Shown here: positions 1 to 10,679 of the stretch, in pieces
Numbering within the stretch: position 1 is the stretch's first letter
Layout of the letters: every line of letters starts with the position of its first letter
Assembly (NCBI GenBank): GCA_009801015.1
Contig: VHZZ01000004.1
Location: 349,576 to 374,379, forward strand
Direction: 5' to 3'
From: Silene noctiflora
Taxonomy: Eukaryota; Streptophyta; Magnoliopsida; Caryophyllales; Caryophyllaceae
DNA length: 24,804 bases
Position numbers and translations under genes: made by a program
The notes under the pieces: model-generated
The model's input: the letters and a program-made list of their open reading frames with translations, nothing else
Database searches by the model: none
What the model was told of the DNA's origin: nothing

Positions 1-128
1 ATAGTAAATATAGATAGTGAACACTAATTAATTAGGAAATAAATATTGTCCATAGAATATCACTTAGGCGGGAAATTTAAGCGGGAGAATTTAGAGATGT
101 GTTAATCTTTTAGTATATAAAGGAATGT

Positions 129-803
129 GCTTATAATACAAAGCTTTTATACCATTTTAAGTCACGTTCTTGTAGACCGTTACTGTCTAAACTGAATTAA
201 ACCAAATTTATATACCAAAATTGAATTGAATTGAATAAAATTGAAAATAAGTTAAAAAAACATAGATCCTTTATTTTTACTCAATTGTTGTCAACTGTCA
301 AAATGTGAATCNGTATTTGTTAGAGTATAAAATCAATTTTGAAATTTCAACCACCAGTTAAAAATTTTGGTTGAGATGATTTCTTATCACGATGTCATGC
401 TTGCTTTTGGACTTAGGAAAACAAATTTTGACTGAGCCTATATTTGCTCAATGGATACAATCCGCTTTTGGTAAAACTTCATATGGGTTCGACGTACTTT
501 TATCCTCAACAAGCAGCTCGGCATTTAATGCAGGTCGAAATATATGGTTCCTGGCTGGTTAAATACAATATTCTGCTTATAATACAAAGCTTTTACCATT
601 TCAAGTCACATTCTTATAGACCGTTACTATCTAAACAGAATTAAACTAAATTTATATACATTGGAGTAAACTTAATGAATTGTCTCAAAAAAAAAAAATA
701 ATAATAAACTTAACTGAATTGAATTTATATACCAAAATTGAATTAAATTGAATAAAACTAAAAAAAAGGTAAAAGGCGTAAATCCTTTATTTTTGCTCAA
801 ATT
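129..803. repeat. Pair of diverged direct repeats
   Basis: A stretch beginning gcttataatacaaagc at 129 recurs at 574 and can be followed for well over 100 bases through shared words such as gtagaccgttact/atagaccgttact and ataccaaaattgaatt. The second copy (574-803) holds an A-rich insertion around 661-715. The offset is about 445 bases. The sequence between the copies has no gene that I recognise. It could be a tandem duplication or the remains of the ends of an old transposable element; I cannot tell which. One N lies at 312. Confidence 0.6.
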
Positions 804-859
804 CGAATTTAAAACTAAATTATTCAGAATTACATATAGAAAAACTGATCACTTCTAAA

Positions 860-1180
860 CTAATATTGATGGAACACGGTCGTGGCGGACCACTTTTCCT
901 TAAATGAATAATGGCGCGTCAAGGGCGCGAGGATGTAGTATATGGGCCGTGTCGTGCCGTGTCATGCCCTATAAGTGTTTCCCAACCTTAGCACGTTGGG
1001 TCGGGTCGGGTCATGTCATGATTGGGCCTTTGTCGTCCCAATTCGGTACTTCACTTGGCCCACAAGGCCACAATTGTTTTTGGTTTTTACGTTTTGGTCT
1101 TTTGCACGTTTGGGGCATGCCAAATTGGGCTATGGACTATGTTGGACCGTGTGAACCCGTCGACACGCATACCCATTTTA
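860..1180. repeat. GC-rich island resembling hAT-type subterminal repeats
   Basis: This stretch is clearly richer in GC than its surroundings and carries repeated short words: ggccgtgtcgtgccgtgtc, then gggtcgggtcgggtcatgtc, then several ggccc/gggcc elements in both orientations. Such clusters are common in the subterminal parts of plant hAT-type non-autonomous elements. I did not find clean ends or a target duplication. The open frames crossing it (for example 904-1221) show no protein family and look accidental. Confidence 0.3.
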
Positions 1181-1793
1181 ATCTCTACTTCATGTATACA
1201 ACCAGTTGTATAATTTACTAACTGCAAAATGATGCACGAGTATATGATAGAACTGTTTTATCCAAGGCATCAAAAAAAAAAAAAAAAAGTGAGAATTATT
1301 TTATGCCACCACCAGTCCACCATTGTCGACTTCTCGTAACAATAATTAAGAACTTTTGGTCGAGATAGTTTTCTTACATAGTATTAGAACCTGGCGACAC
1401 ATGAAATGAGAAAGCATGTGCACAATACACGTGCACTATCCACTTTTCAAACTCGAAGGGCATTCAAGAGAGGGAGTATATATTAAAATATAGAATCGGG
1501 AGAATTTTATAGCCCCAACGGTGCACTATCCATTCTTGAAGTTCAAAGAGCATTCGAGTAAGGTGCATATTGGTAGTTTCTCAGTTGATACACATTTTGT
1601 CCCAAAAAAACAAGAAATTAATCCGAAAGAACAAAGGATGAACAGTCACTCAAACGGTCTAATTCGTAATCACAAGTTTACATGAAACCTCGATACTCAG
1701 CAGAAATGAAAGCAAGTTACATCTCAAGAAGTGAAACTATATCAAAGGGAAACAGGTTGGGTGACTTGGGTCTGGTCGGGTTGGATCAGCCAT
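1181..1793. other. Non-coding gap with transposon-like remnants
   Basis: No gene is visible. A poly-A run lies near 1271-1288. Two similar blocks that both begin gtgcactatcca (about 1432-1476 and 1522-1566) form a short imperfect direct repeat. Near 1345-1395 the words aacttttggtcgagatag and tagtattagaacctgg resemble the junction seen at primer-binding sites of old plant LTR elements or at the head of tRNA-derived SINEs. A related block lies at about 356-395. These are old fragments without definable ends. The tail of the gap would also hold the 3' UTR of the minus-strand transaldolase-like gene. Confidence 0.35.
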
Positions 1794-4700
1794 TCAGACA
1801 TTAGGAGGCGGCCAAATCTTCCCAAATAAATCCTCAACTCTATTTGCTTGATTAGCATAACCATCGATGCCAGCTGCAAGAAGCTCCACCGCAGCAGGCC
1901 CCATTGCTGATGCCAAGCTTTTCTGGTCCCACTTCACAAGCTGATTCAAACCGACAAATTAGCATCCCAGCTTAAGACCAAGGCTATAAGTCTATAACTG
2001 GTAAAAGCTAATTTGTGGATATAAGAAGGGAATGCATAACAAGCAGCACTCGTACAGGACTTCTCGATATTCTATATCAAATGTAAACTCATATAAAATG
2101 AGGCTGAGTCACACCCGCAATGAGAAAAGAGAGTTACCCTCATATGTCCAAACATGGTTCAATCCCAAAACCAAACGGCATTATGAGTAACTACTCGTGG
2201 TTTACAAAGTGATCAATCCTCTCATATTTAATCAATATAAACAACTCACATAGGCACATGTGGGATTTATATGTTCTGAAATCAGAGCTCTTTTTCTCGT
2301 AAATGAGCAGGAATACGTTACCCTATTTATTAATGTATGTTCCATTTTTTCAGTCTCTGAGTACTCACACCTCAGCTTAACAAGATAGAGAGCGTACCTC
2401 TTCTTGACTAAACTCAAAAGCCGCAGCAGATTCAGGGGAAAGTCTCCTCACAAATCCATACTTCTCATCTGGGGAAGTCGTGGATTCTTTAAGCGACTGA
2501 AGAACTTTTAGTGGTGCAATGATATAATCAACACTGAATAATCATAACAAGAAGCTTAGTGAGTACTTGAGTACTAGGAATTCAGTTGGACTAACTTGAC
2601 ACAACGAAAATAAGAAATGAATGTATTACCCAACAAGACTAAACAGGTCCTGCTTATTGCGAACTGCTGCAGCCATTAGCTTTGATTTGTGGCCGTATTT
2701 ATGAATGTAATTGTATGCTTTTGTAGCCTGAAAATTATGCAGACAACAAAAATTGTAAGATATCTCTTGCTATACACCTCAAGTCGGTTATAATGTTTGC
2801 ATCTTCAAATCCAACGGAAACTTGTTATTTGGGATGCTGCTAGAATTGAGAATCCAGAAAGGCTGTCTATTCACAGTATTATTCCTTACAGTTGCAAACT
2901 ACTAATACAACATGAAGATGAATTCATGTTCCAGGCTTTAACCAAAATCGAACAAGCAAAATACAGTAAATTTGGTTCATTTTAAAGCGCACCTCAAAAG
3001 AGAGTAACCACCGTAGAACATTCATGCAATTATATATATAATAGAACAGTAAAATGACCCACCAATGCCAAACCAGGATCCTCTCCTCTTTTTAGAGCAG
3101 CTTCAATTTCAGGGTCACCAGTGTGATTGCGAGCCCAATCCTAAAAAGGCACATAAACTTTACTCGAGAAAATAGACAAAAAGTTGAACAAAGCACTTTT
3201 AAATTCTAGGTGGTAAAAAATTACCCTTATGCGACCAACAAAGATTTGAATGACGGATGCTCCTGCTTGTGCTGCAGCAGCAGCTTGAGCAAAGCTGCAA
3301 TATCACAGATAAATCATCAAAGTGAAGATAGAAGTATATCAGGGCCATTATGGAAATAAAACTGGTGATATATTATATTTGAATGATCATGATTACAACG
3401 CATTTTCCCACTGAGGTATTTCCTAGGTGCAAGTGTCATGCAACCCCTGTTCATTTTAGCTGGCGCAACTTTAATCTCCTACGTTTGTTCATGAGGGACA
3501 TATCATTGCATCCGCTCTATCTGGTCTGCTTGTCACTGGGTCACAAAATTCATGTTAGGCCCGCCCAACATCCGCCCCAAGGCTGCATTTCATCACCTCT
3601 AATTTTGAATTTTTTGTTACTCGGTATTAAATTACTTCTATATGACAAGTACAAAAACAAGAGTGTAAGACTACATCTTACGCGTACTGCCACCATGTCA
3701 TAGCACGCTTTCACGATCTAAGACTGTTACTATAATCATGAGACTACACAAGTAACAAAGATTTACTGCACAATACCTATAAACAAACGTTAGGTGAGTT
3801 TGTATGCCTTCAGATTCCAACACCCTTGCAGCCTCTATACCCTGAAAACAAAAGCAACAACTGTAATACAATCAACTGAAGTATAAAAAGCAAGGAAACA
3901 TGGCAGGAGTACTCATCATCACCAAAAATAAGAAAAAAAAAGTTTCATGCACCTGCCATGTTGAAGGAATTTTGAACAGCAGACGCTCTGCCGGGATCTC
4001 GAAATCATTGTATAGCTTTAACAGATCATGCACCTATAATTCAGGAACAGAATAGCTGTAATACTGATTTAGGAATTAGGATGATCATATCATGAGAAAC
4101 AGTAGAGGAACAGGCTTTGATAGGTTTTATGAACATTACTATAATACAGGCATACATCAGAGTATAGTCTACAGCGTTAGTTCATCGAGACACACCTTCC
4201 ATTTACAATCGATGTCAGCTAAAAAAACTGAACTATGTTGCATCGTACCTTTCATGCATAACATAATGATTGAAACACAAATGTCAACTAAATGGACTTT
4301 AGTACTGACAGATCCCTGATAAAAAGAACAACTCTTCCTTGCACTGTGAGTTATCAACTCCAATTTTATGATGTGTATGAGTGTATCCATATGATTCTGG
4401 CAGCTTAATTTCTAAACAAATTAAACCTATGCTTTCCCATCATCCCTCATCATATCCCAAAAAGAGAGACAGTCTTGTAAAAATTTATCGCATGACTATT
4501 TTACTCAGAAGTCAATGTAACCCCTTATATGTCAATATGACCCGTTAGCAAGAAATCACTAAAATAATGTTAATAAACATTTTGACGTTAACAATGAACC
4601 TTTTCATTTAGCGAGTCTATATCTTTAGTGACCATTTTATGACTTTCAGCGACTGTTTTACTTCCAACTTTGATATGGTCAGGCACTAGCTTAATATAAG

Positions 4701-7349
4701 ACTGTTGAATAGGAGACTTAAGCGTACTTTCACAAGAAGCTTTAGTAGATTTTGATTGAGAAACATGAACAAAAGGATCCTCGGGTAACAACTTAACCTT
4801 TTCATGTCCTAGAATCATATCCTTCCTAGAATTACTATTATGGAATTTTCCGAGCTTGCCTACCGGGGCTACCACCCAAATCAACACATGGCATACACTC
4901 GATAGAACAATGTGGTGGGCTTGTGGCAGTCTAGAAACTGTGTTCCTTATAGTTTTCATCTTTACTGAGGCCAATCTACAGGATAGCAGAAGAGAGATTA
5001 CACTTTGTCAACTACATTCTCTGTAGCTTTCTAAGGTATGCTACATTGTGACTTGTGTCTACAACCCCCTTAAGCCAATCAACATAGACAATTCCTCACC
5101 AAAATGCAGCCGATAACTTAAAACTTGTGATAATTTTGTATTACTCGGAATTTAACATTCTACACGCATAGTAGAGCTTGCTAGCTTAGAATAAACCTAT
5201 CAGCCATTATACAGAATTGCTCTAATGTTGGCCGCGGCATCAAGCTGTCAATCTTAGTTAAGCTAACAAATCATCTTTTTGTAATGCCCTTCACTAACTG
5301 TTATTAGGCTGGTTGGAGTATGTTGGTCAATCTTGCATTGATAAGAGATTATTTCATAATGAAAAATTGAAAATATGAAACTACTTGAAATCATCAAAAG
5401 AACTGAGATTCCCGTCAAAATGTCAAATCAAACAGTCCTTGACAAATTTGAATTTGACTATGCCCCATCATAGATTCATAGAAGCAAAACCAGCTCAACT
5501 TTTGTGATCCATTGACATTGATCAATATGATCTAGAGACAACATGTAACGGACTAACTGTCGTTTTGAAAAGTGCACATACTGACATACATATCCATAGC
5601 TATGCATCCTGCTAACCAGGAATACTACTTACCAGTTGCCATACGCTTATCTTTGGACAATACATCATTACCGTCACTAGCATGACAAGACGTCTCATTT
5701 ACCAAACATCATAGACCAAACTTCGTACAGATTTCAACTAAGAAAAATTCAAGAAAAAAAAGATTCACCATTACCTTGCGAACAATCCCATGAGTGTCAT
5801 AAGCTAGGCGAGAATCCACCTCAGTCGACACCCTACCAGGTACTAGCTTAGCCAAATCAGTCCCAACATTTACTAGCGCCTATTAAATCATCAATGCATT
5901 GAAAATGTCACTTCTCTAATAATCGACATTCAATCTTCCATAAGAAAAACTTTACTCTATGTATTGGATAACAACTGATAAAAAGAAATACAAAAAGAAG
6001 AGGATAAAAACCGAACCTTATTGAAAAAACATGACATTCTAATATCAGGCCTTTCAATTCTAGCACACTCATTATCAGCCAGCGCAGTGTCGACTGCACT
6101 CTGCATATAACAAAAAGACCGAGATACATCACGAGTAAGTTACGTATGTAAACTAGTTTTAAAGGTCAATGCGACTGCAATATCAGCCGAATGAATGGCG
6201 CAACAACTGCAATATAATTAGATGATTATAATCACCTTGAAAATAGTATCAGGGAGGCTCAAAATGCCTAGCAAAAGCGACGAGCTAACCGTAGCTGCAG
6301 TTGGAGGAAACCTATAATACCGCATTATGTAATTCAATTACGGTGTGTAAATTAACAGTCCAAAATTGCAGAGAAATTAATGTCAAAATTCATTGTTTGA
6401 TTAAAGCAAATACCTCTCAAAATCATCGAAAATGACAGTATCAGGAACTATCTCACTGAAGTTTGATACAGCATCTAGTTCACTACTCAAACCTTCAAAA
6501 AAACACCATTAAAAACACAAAATAAACATACAAATAAATTTGTATAAACAATCAGAGATCAGGTAAATCAGGAATTCCTATATCCACCGGGTAATCCGGT
6601 ACCGTATTAGCAAAAGACTTGTCCCACCTATGCTAATTACTGCAGTCCCGTTCTTTAGGACCGAAACTGATAGATGAACCATCTACGCTAGTGCACAGAC
6701 TCCCGTACCATGTGCTGAGGTTCCACTTCGTGAGTTTTTAAGGGGTTTTGAGGTTGCCAGGATTCGAACTCGTGACCTTCGGTCACACTGGCTCTGATAC
6801 CATGATAGATGAACCGCTCAACCAAACCCTGATGGTTGAAGCCCAAGTATTATAAATATTCCTATTAGAAATTTGTTGATCTTAGCCTAAACTTAACCCA
6901 ACTTATAGCACCGGAACTGACCTGAACCGAACTAAAATCAAGTCCGTAATAACAAGCCTGTTTTTTTTAAACTTTCTGATCTAAACTAAACCGAATGGGA
7001 GTGAATAAAAAAGTCCAAAAGAATCGGGCCCAAATAGAATTAAAAAAAATGTATTTTATTGGTTAAGGGGTACGGTAACATGTGAAAAATACCAGAGTCC
7101 ACGGAAGAGAGGTTGTTGGGCAAAGCGCGGAGAATAGGAAAGGAAGAGCGATGTTGGGAAGTGAAGGTGAGATTAGACGGTGAAGAAGATCGGACGGTCA
7201 GTTGAGGTCCAGTCACCTGAAATAGATTTGATCGAACGGTCAACTGAGCAAGTAAAGGTAAACAAATGATCGAGACGGAAAGATTAAAATGGAGAGAAAG
7301 ATACCTGAAGAGAGGGAGAGAAGGTGGTTGGTGTAGTTGTAGCTGACAT
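1794..7349 (-). CDS. Transaldolase-like protein, probably plastid, 13 exons
   Basis: Exons on the minus strand, in order: 7349-7305, 7216-7093, 6492-6414, 6311-6236, 6100-6017, 5879-5775, 4033-3953, 3841-3777, 3294-3225, 3140-3063, 2727-2630, 2533-2398, 1940-1794. All introns are GT-AG and the frame closes to 395 aa plus TGA. Residues 1 to about 55 are rich in Ser, Thr and Pro with few acidic residues, like a plastid transit peptide. From about residue 58 the protein follows the transaldolase (TalB-type) fold: PDT with Asp74, [11 protein letters not shown] with Glu156, FKIPSTWQG with Lys192 as the expected Schiff-base lysine, and FVGRIRDW. Transaldolase moves a dihydroxyacetone unit between sugar phosphates in the pentose phosphate pathway. 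The gene looks like the plant group typified by Arabidopsis At1g12230. The start was chosen because ATG at 7349 splices in phase to exon 2 and a TATA-like site lies 80 bases upstream. Several residues that bind substrate in TalB differ here (see findings), so the activity is not certain. Length and splicing look intact. Confidence 0.9.
4588..4974 (-). other. Unassigned open frame inside a large intron
   Basis: The transaldolase-like gene has one oversized intron (4034-5774, 1741 bases) while the others range from about 76 to 600. Within it a minus-strand open frame of about 128 codons (first ATG close to 4960) ends at 4588. The translation is rich in Lys, Ser and His, for example [20 protein letters not shown], and I recognise no domain. 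It may be the relic of an inserted element or chance. No poly-A tail, terminal repeat or target duplication was found around it. Confidence 0.25.
6681..6802 (-). mobile_element. Short tRNA-related retroelement (SINE or miniature LTR-type relic)
   Basis: Read on the minus strand this begins TGGTATCAGAGCCAG, then carries GAGTTCGAATCC, which fits a pol III B box (GGTTCGANNCC). The 13-base word tgatagatgaacc flanks it exactly (6668-6680 and 6803-6815), as a target-site duplication would. It lies in intron 2 of the transaldolase-like gene. The opening word is also the complement of the 3' end of initiator tRNA-Met, the usual primer-binding site of plant LTR elements, so a miniature LTR-type relic is the alternative. 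No poly-A tail is visible. Similar sequence may extend to about 6850. Confidence 0.45.
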
Positions 7350-7428
7350 AGTTGGAGGTAAGTAGCAATGGTGTAGTGTAAAATGGTAGTGCAATGGGGC
7401 AGTTGGACGGAGTATCAAATGTAATCAA

Positions 7429-7435
7429 TTTATAG
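7429..7435 (-). promoter_or_regulatory. TATA-like element of the transaldolase-like gene
   Basis: On the minus strand the word CTATAAATTG lies about 80 bases upstream of the ATG at 7349. Transcription starting roughly 30 bases downstream would give a 5' UTR of about 50 bases. This is inferred from spacing and sequence only. Confidence 0.35.
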
Positions 7436-7436
7436 T

Positions 7437-8106
7437 TTGTAATTGTAACACTATATCTATTAAGGGTGGTAATAACGCTACTCGAAAATCAACTGCGCTG
7501 CTCAATATACGTAAAAACGAGTATAAGATTATGGAATTACATTTTAAAACCTTTAGGGAGACTTTGTTATCTTACTTGTTTCTTATGGTCGGCTTATTGA
7601 ATGGTGGGCGGGACTCGAGAGCTAAGGTGGCCGTGTGGGGTTGATAGTGGTGGTGGTGCAGAGGGTCCAGGAGTGAAGGATAGGGTTGAGGTTGGTCAAT
7701 GAAGCGAGTTATTAAGGGCGAAGTGGATAATTAACCATGAATAATATTAAACCTTGTGATTTAATTTTGGTAATTGTAAAAAAAAATTGTCAAAAGAAAA
7801 AAAAAAAAAAAAAAACCAAGTTTTTCAAAAATGTTAAAGTGAGAGAGGCGGAGTCATAAAATCGCAAAAAATTTACTAGTAACTTCTGATTTTTTATTTT
7901 CAGCGTTAGCGATCAGGTTGAATTAATATCGTTCATTACCATTTTGACCCAACTTCAATTCAGGTCAATTTAAAACAAATCCAACATTTATCCATTATCA
8001 AAATATAACCTCAATTTTCCGAAATAATCCGATCAAATTTCACCGATCCAGTCACGAGTAACCAGTTCTATGCCCAACAACAAACCCCAAATAAGCCCTC
8101 TCATCT
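7437..8106. other. Divergent intergenic region, left part
   Basis: This lies between the minus-strand transaldolase-like gene and the plus-strand GT47 gene. A G-rich stretch (about 7600-7690, with tggtggtggtg) and a poly-A run near 7797-7816 are visible. I see no gene. The stretch probably contains upstream regulatory sequence for both neighbours, but no site can be assigned. Confidence 0.4.
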
Positions 8107-8114
8107 CCAACAAC

Positions 8115-8670
8115 TAGGGGTGAGCAAAACCGGATATCCGATACGGTTTTAGAAACCGTATCGGATATCCGGTTTTTTAAATCTCCTTTTTTAGTATCCT
8201 TATCCGATACGGTTTTACCGTATATACGGAAACCGTATATCCGGTTTTTCCGTATATCCGGAAACCGTATATCCGGTATCCGGTTTTCAGCCTCACTTAT
8301 GTAATTTAATATTTTTTTTTCGTTTATATGTGTGATTGTTAGTTTTTTTTAGCAACTTANAAATGTTTTAAAAAGTTATAAGAGTAAATAACATATAAAG
8401 TTAATACTAATAAAGTTTAATCACCAAGATATTGGTTATTTTGTGATTTATGTATATATTTTAATATTTTATTCTAGAAAAAAAGCAACCGTATCGGATA
8501 CCGTATATCCGGTTTCATATTTTGCCGATCCTTATCCGATACGGTTTTTAAAGAACCGTATCGGATATCCGGAAATTCGTATCGGATATCCGGAAATCCG
8601 TATAATTAAATTCGTATAGCGTATCGGATACGTATAATAAAACCGTATCGTATAGTTTTCCTCACCCCTA
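8115..8670. mobile_element. hAT-type MITE with dense subterminal repeats
   Basis: This is a 556 bp non-autonomous element. The ends are inverted: TAGGGGTGAGCAAAAC at the left, and TAGGGGTGAGGAAAAC as the reverse complement of the right end (one mismatch in 16). The 8-base duplication CCAACAAC flanks it exactly at 8107-8114 and 8671-8678; 8 bases is the hallmark of the hAT superfamily. The outer 160 or so bases on each side are packed with variants of ccgtatcggatatccgg in both orientations, while the middle is AT-rich. It has no coding capacity. The perfect target duplication and near-perfect ends suggest fairly recent insertion. It lies about 200 bases upstream of the GT47 start codon. One N lies at 8360. 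Confidence 0.92.
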
Positions 8671-8874
8671 CCAACAACAAAATCAAACCATCATCAATAA
8701 TGCATCATATCCAACACAAAATTTCACAATTCTAATCATATTTTAAACCCAAAAAATTAACCATAATCTACTCCTTAATCCACCTCCCTCATTAATTAAT
8801 CTCCATTTTTAACACTTTTATTACACTAAAATGCCTCCACTCATCTAAAACCATCCCCAAAACAATCTTCAACA
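8671..8874 (+). promoter_or_regulatory. Proximal upstream region of the GT47 gene
   Basis: About 200 bases of AC-rich sequence separate the MITE from the GT47 start codon. The last 50 bases, rich in C and A, look like a plant 5' UTR, and the start sits in a good context (caacaATGGC). No sharp TATA box can be named. The MITE therefore forms the distal part of this promoter. Confidence 0.35.
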
Positions 8875-10679
8875 ATGGCACCCCAACAAAACCACCATTT
8901 TTTCACCATTAAAATCCTTACCATCACCATTATCTCTCTTCTACATCAGATCTCAGCCGTTGATCAAACCCAAACCCAAACCCAAGATACAGACTGTACA
9001 AACCGTTGGATCCATATCCGAAAACTGCCCACAAAATTCAATACAGACCTTTTATCAAATTGTTCTTCGTATTATCCGTTATTCGACGACTTTTGTCCGT
9101 ATTTATCGAATCATGGGTTGGGTCACAAGACACATAACCGTTCGCATTCATGGTATCGGACGGATTCACATATGTTGGAATTGATTTTCCACCGTCGTAT
9201 GCTTGAGTACCCTTGTTTGACATCTGATCCCAGTGCAGCAGATGCGGTGTACGTCCCGTATTATACCTCGCTGGATGCGATGAGGTATTTATACGGGGAC
9301 GAGTATAATTCTTCTCATTTACATGGGATGGAATTATACTCGTATCTTACGTCCCACGACCCCGGAACCTGGGAGAGGTTCCGCGGACATGACCATTTTC
9401 TGGTCATGGCCCGTACCGCGTGGGACTTTTCGCAGCCCCTCCCGCCCGATCGGGCGGGAGCGGGAGGGGATGCGAAAGCGGTGGGGTCGTGGGACGGGGA
9501 TGGGGACGGGGAAGGGAGGTTATGGGGGACATCGTTCTTGATGTCCCCCGAGTTTTTTAATGTTACGGCATTGACCTTAGAGAGTCGGGCTTGGCCTTGG
9601 CAGGAACAGGCTGTACCTCATCCGACGTCGTTTCATCCGCCTAGTTTAGCGTTGTTGGAGTCGTGGGTATTGAGGGTGAGACGGTCGAGGAGGAGTTCGC
9701 TTATGCTGTTTGCTGGTGGGGGTGGGACGGGATCTTCCGGGAACCCGAATATTAGGAGGAGTATTAGAGAGGAATGTGGGGTGAATTCGAGTAAGGTTGA
9801 TATTTCTGGACGGTTTCAGAAGGTTTGTGAGATTGTTGATTGCTCTAACGGCATTTGCGAGCATGATCCTATCAGGTAGATCTTTGTTCCGCTGACTGGG
9901 AAGTGGGAAGTTCCAATTCGTGTGAATTGTGCCAATCTAATAAGTCATCGCGTTTATAATCCTCATGAATTGTAGTTCGTGTGTTTTGTGAATCGATTTT
10001 GATGTTCCAATTCATGTGAATTGTGTGGGAATTACTCCGTATCAGTTTGTGTTTATGTGAATAACCAAACAACTGGAAAAATTTAAAAGCGATTTGACAC
10101 TAATTTTGTGCTTAATTGTTTTCGTATTAGATGGGTTTCGAGGTAAAATCACTGTATAAGTAGTAATTTCTTGATTTTAGTGTTTTCGTATCAGGTGACT
10201 GGGCTGATTTTAGACTGTGTGTTTGTTGTGCTGTAATTAGGTACATGAAACCAATGCTGGAGGCGAGTTTCTGCTTACAACCACCAGGGGAAACACCAGC
10301 AAGGCGGTCAACATTTGACGGGATGATTGCAGGTTGCATACCGGTCTTCTTTGAGGACCAATCAGCAAAAACCCAGTTCAAATGGCATCTTCCGCCAGCA
10401 GAATTTGGGGAGTTTTCAGTGACAATACCAAAGGAGGATGTGGTGTTTAAAGGGCTAAAGATAGTGGACGTATTGATGAGGATACCGAAAGCCAAGGTGA
10501 GGAGAATGAGGGAGAAGGTGATGGAGATGATACCAAAAGTAACGTATCGGAAGCATGGTAGTTCACTCGGGTTGAGGACTAAGAAGGATGCCTTTGATAT
10601 CGCTATTGAAGGTACATTGCAAAGGATTAAAGAAAGGTTGAACCAGGTTTTTGATGCTAACTCGAATGATATCAAGTAA
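8875..10679 (+). CDS. GT47 family xyloglucan galactosyltransferase-like protein
   Basis: Two exons, 8875-9875 and 10241-10679, joined across a GT-AG intron of 365 bases, give 479 aa plus TAA. Residues 10-27 form one hydrophobic segment after a short N terminus, as in type II Golgi membrane enzymes. The lumenal part follows the exostosin-like GT47 pattern: CTNRWIHIRKLPTKFN at about residue 41, a SWYRTD and DAVYVPYY region, FRGHDHFLVMARTAWDF, WPWQEQAV, then PPGETPARRSTFD at 348-360 and AGCIPVFFED, the donor-binding region. Family relatives (MUR3, XLT2, XUT1) add galactose or galacturonic acid to xyloglucan side chains in the Golgi. From memory this copy looks nearest the GT19/GT20 type, whose acceptor is not well established. 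Several N-glycosylation sites (NCS, NRS, NSS, NVT) fit a secreted domain. Residues of about 187-214 are a Gly/Asp-rich insert that I do not expect in the family. The ORF is otherwise intact. Confidence 0.9.
9491..9518 (+). other. G-quadruplex-capable tract in coding sequence
   Basis: The coding strand shows four or more runs of at least three G separated by two bases (gggacggggatggggacggg and on), inside the Gly/Asp-rich insert of the GT47 gene. This matches the usual G-quadruplex pattern. A second G-rich run lies at about 9714-9732. Whether it folds in DNA or mRNA is not shown by sequence. Confidence 0.55.

Noticed and set aside
312-312. Single N bases (also 8360 and 19062)
   Set aside because: These are sequencing or consensus ambiguities; only the one at 19062 touches a coding exon, and the codon there is very likely Ala as in FMO copy 2.
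904-1221. A 105-codon plus-strand frame
   Set aside because: It follows the GC-rich repeat island, shows no protein family and has no splice or start context.
7040-7243. Frame around exon 2 of the transaldolase-like gene as a separate small gene
   Set aside because: It has no true ATG there, and it splices exactly in phase to the ATG exon at 7349 and to exon 3.
7240-7428. Longer minus-strand frame overlapping exon 1 of the transaldolase-like gene
   Set aside because: It begins at a TTG, is in a different frame, and does not splice in phase; the [10 protein letters not shown] frame does.
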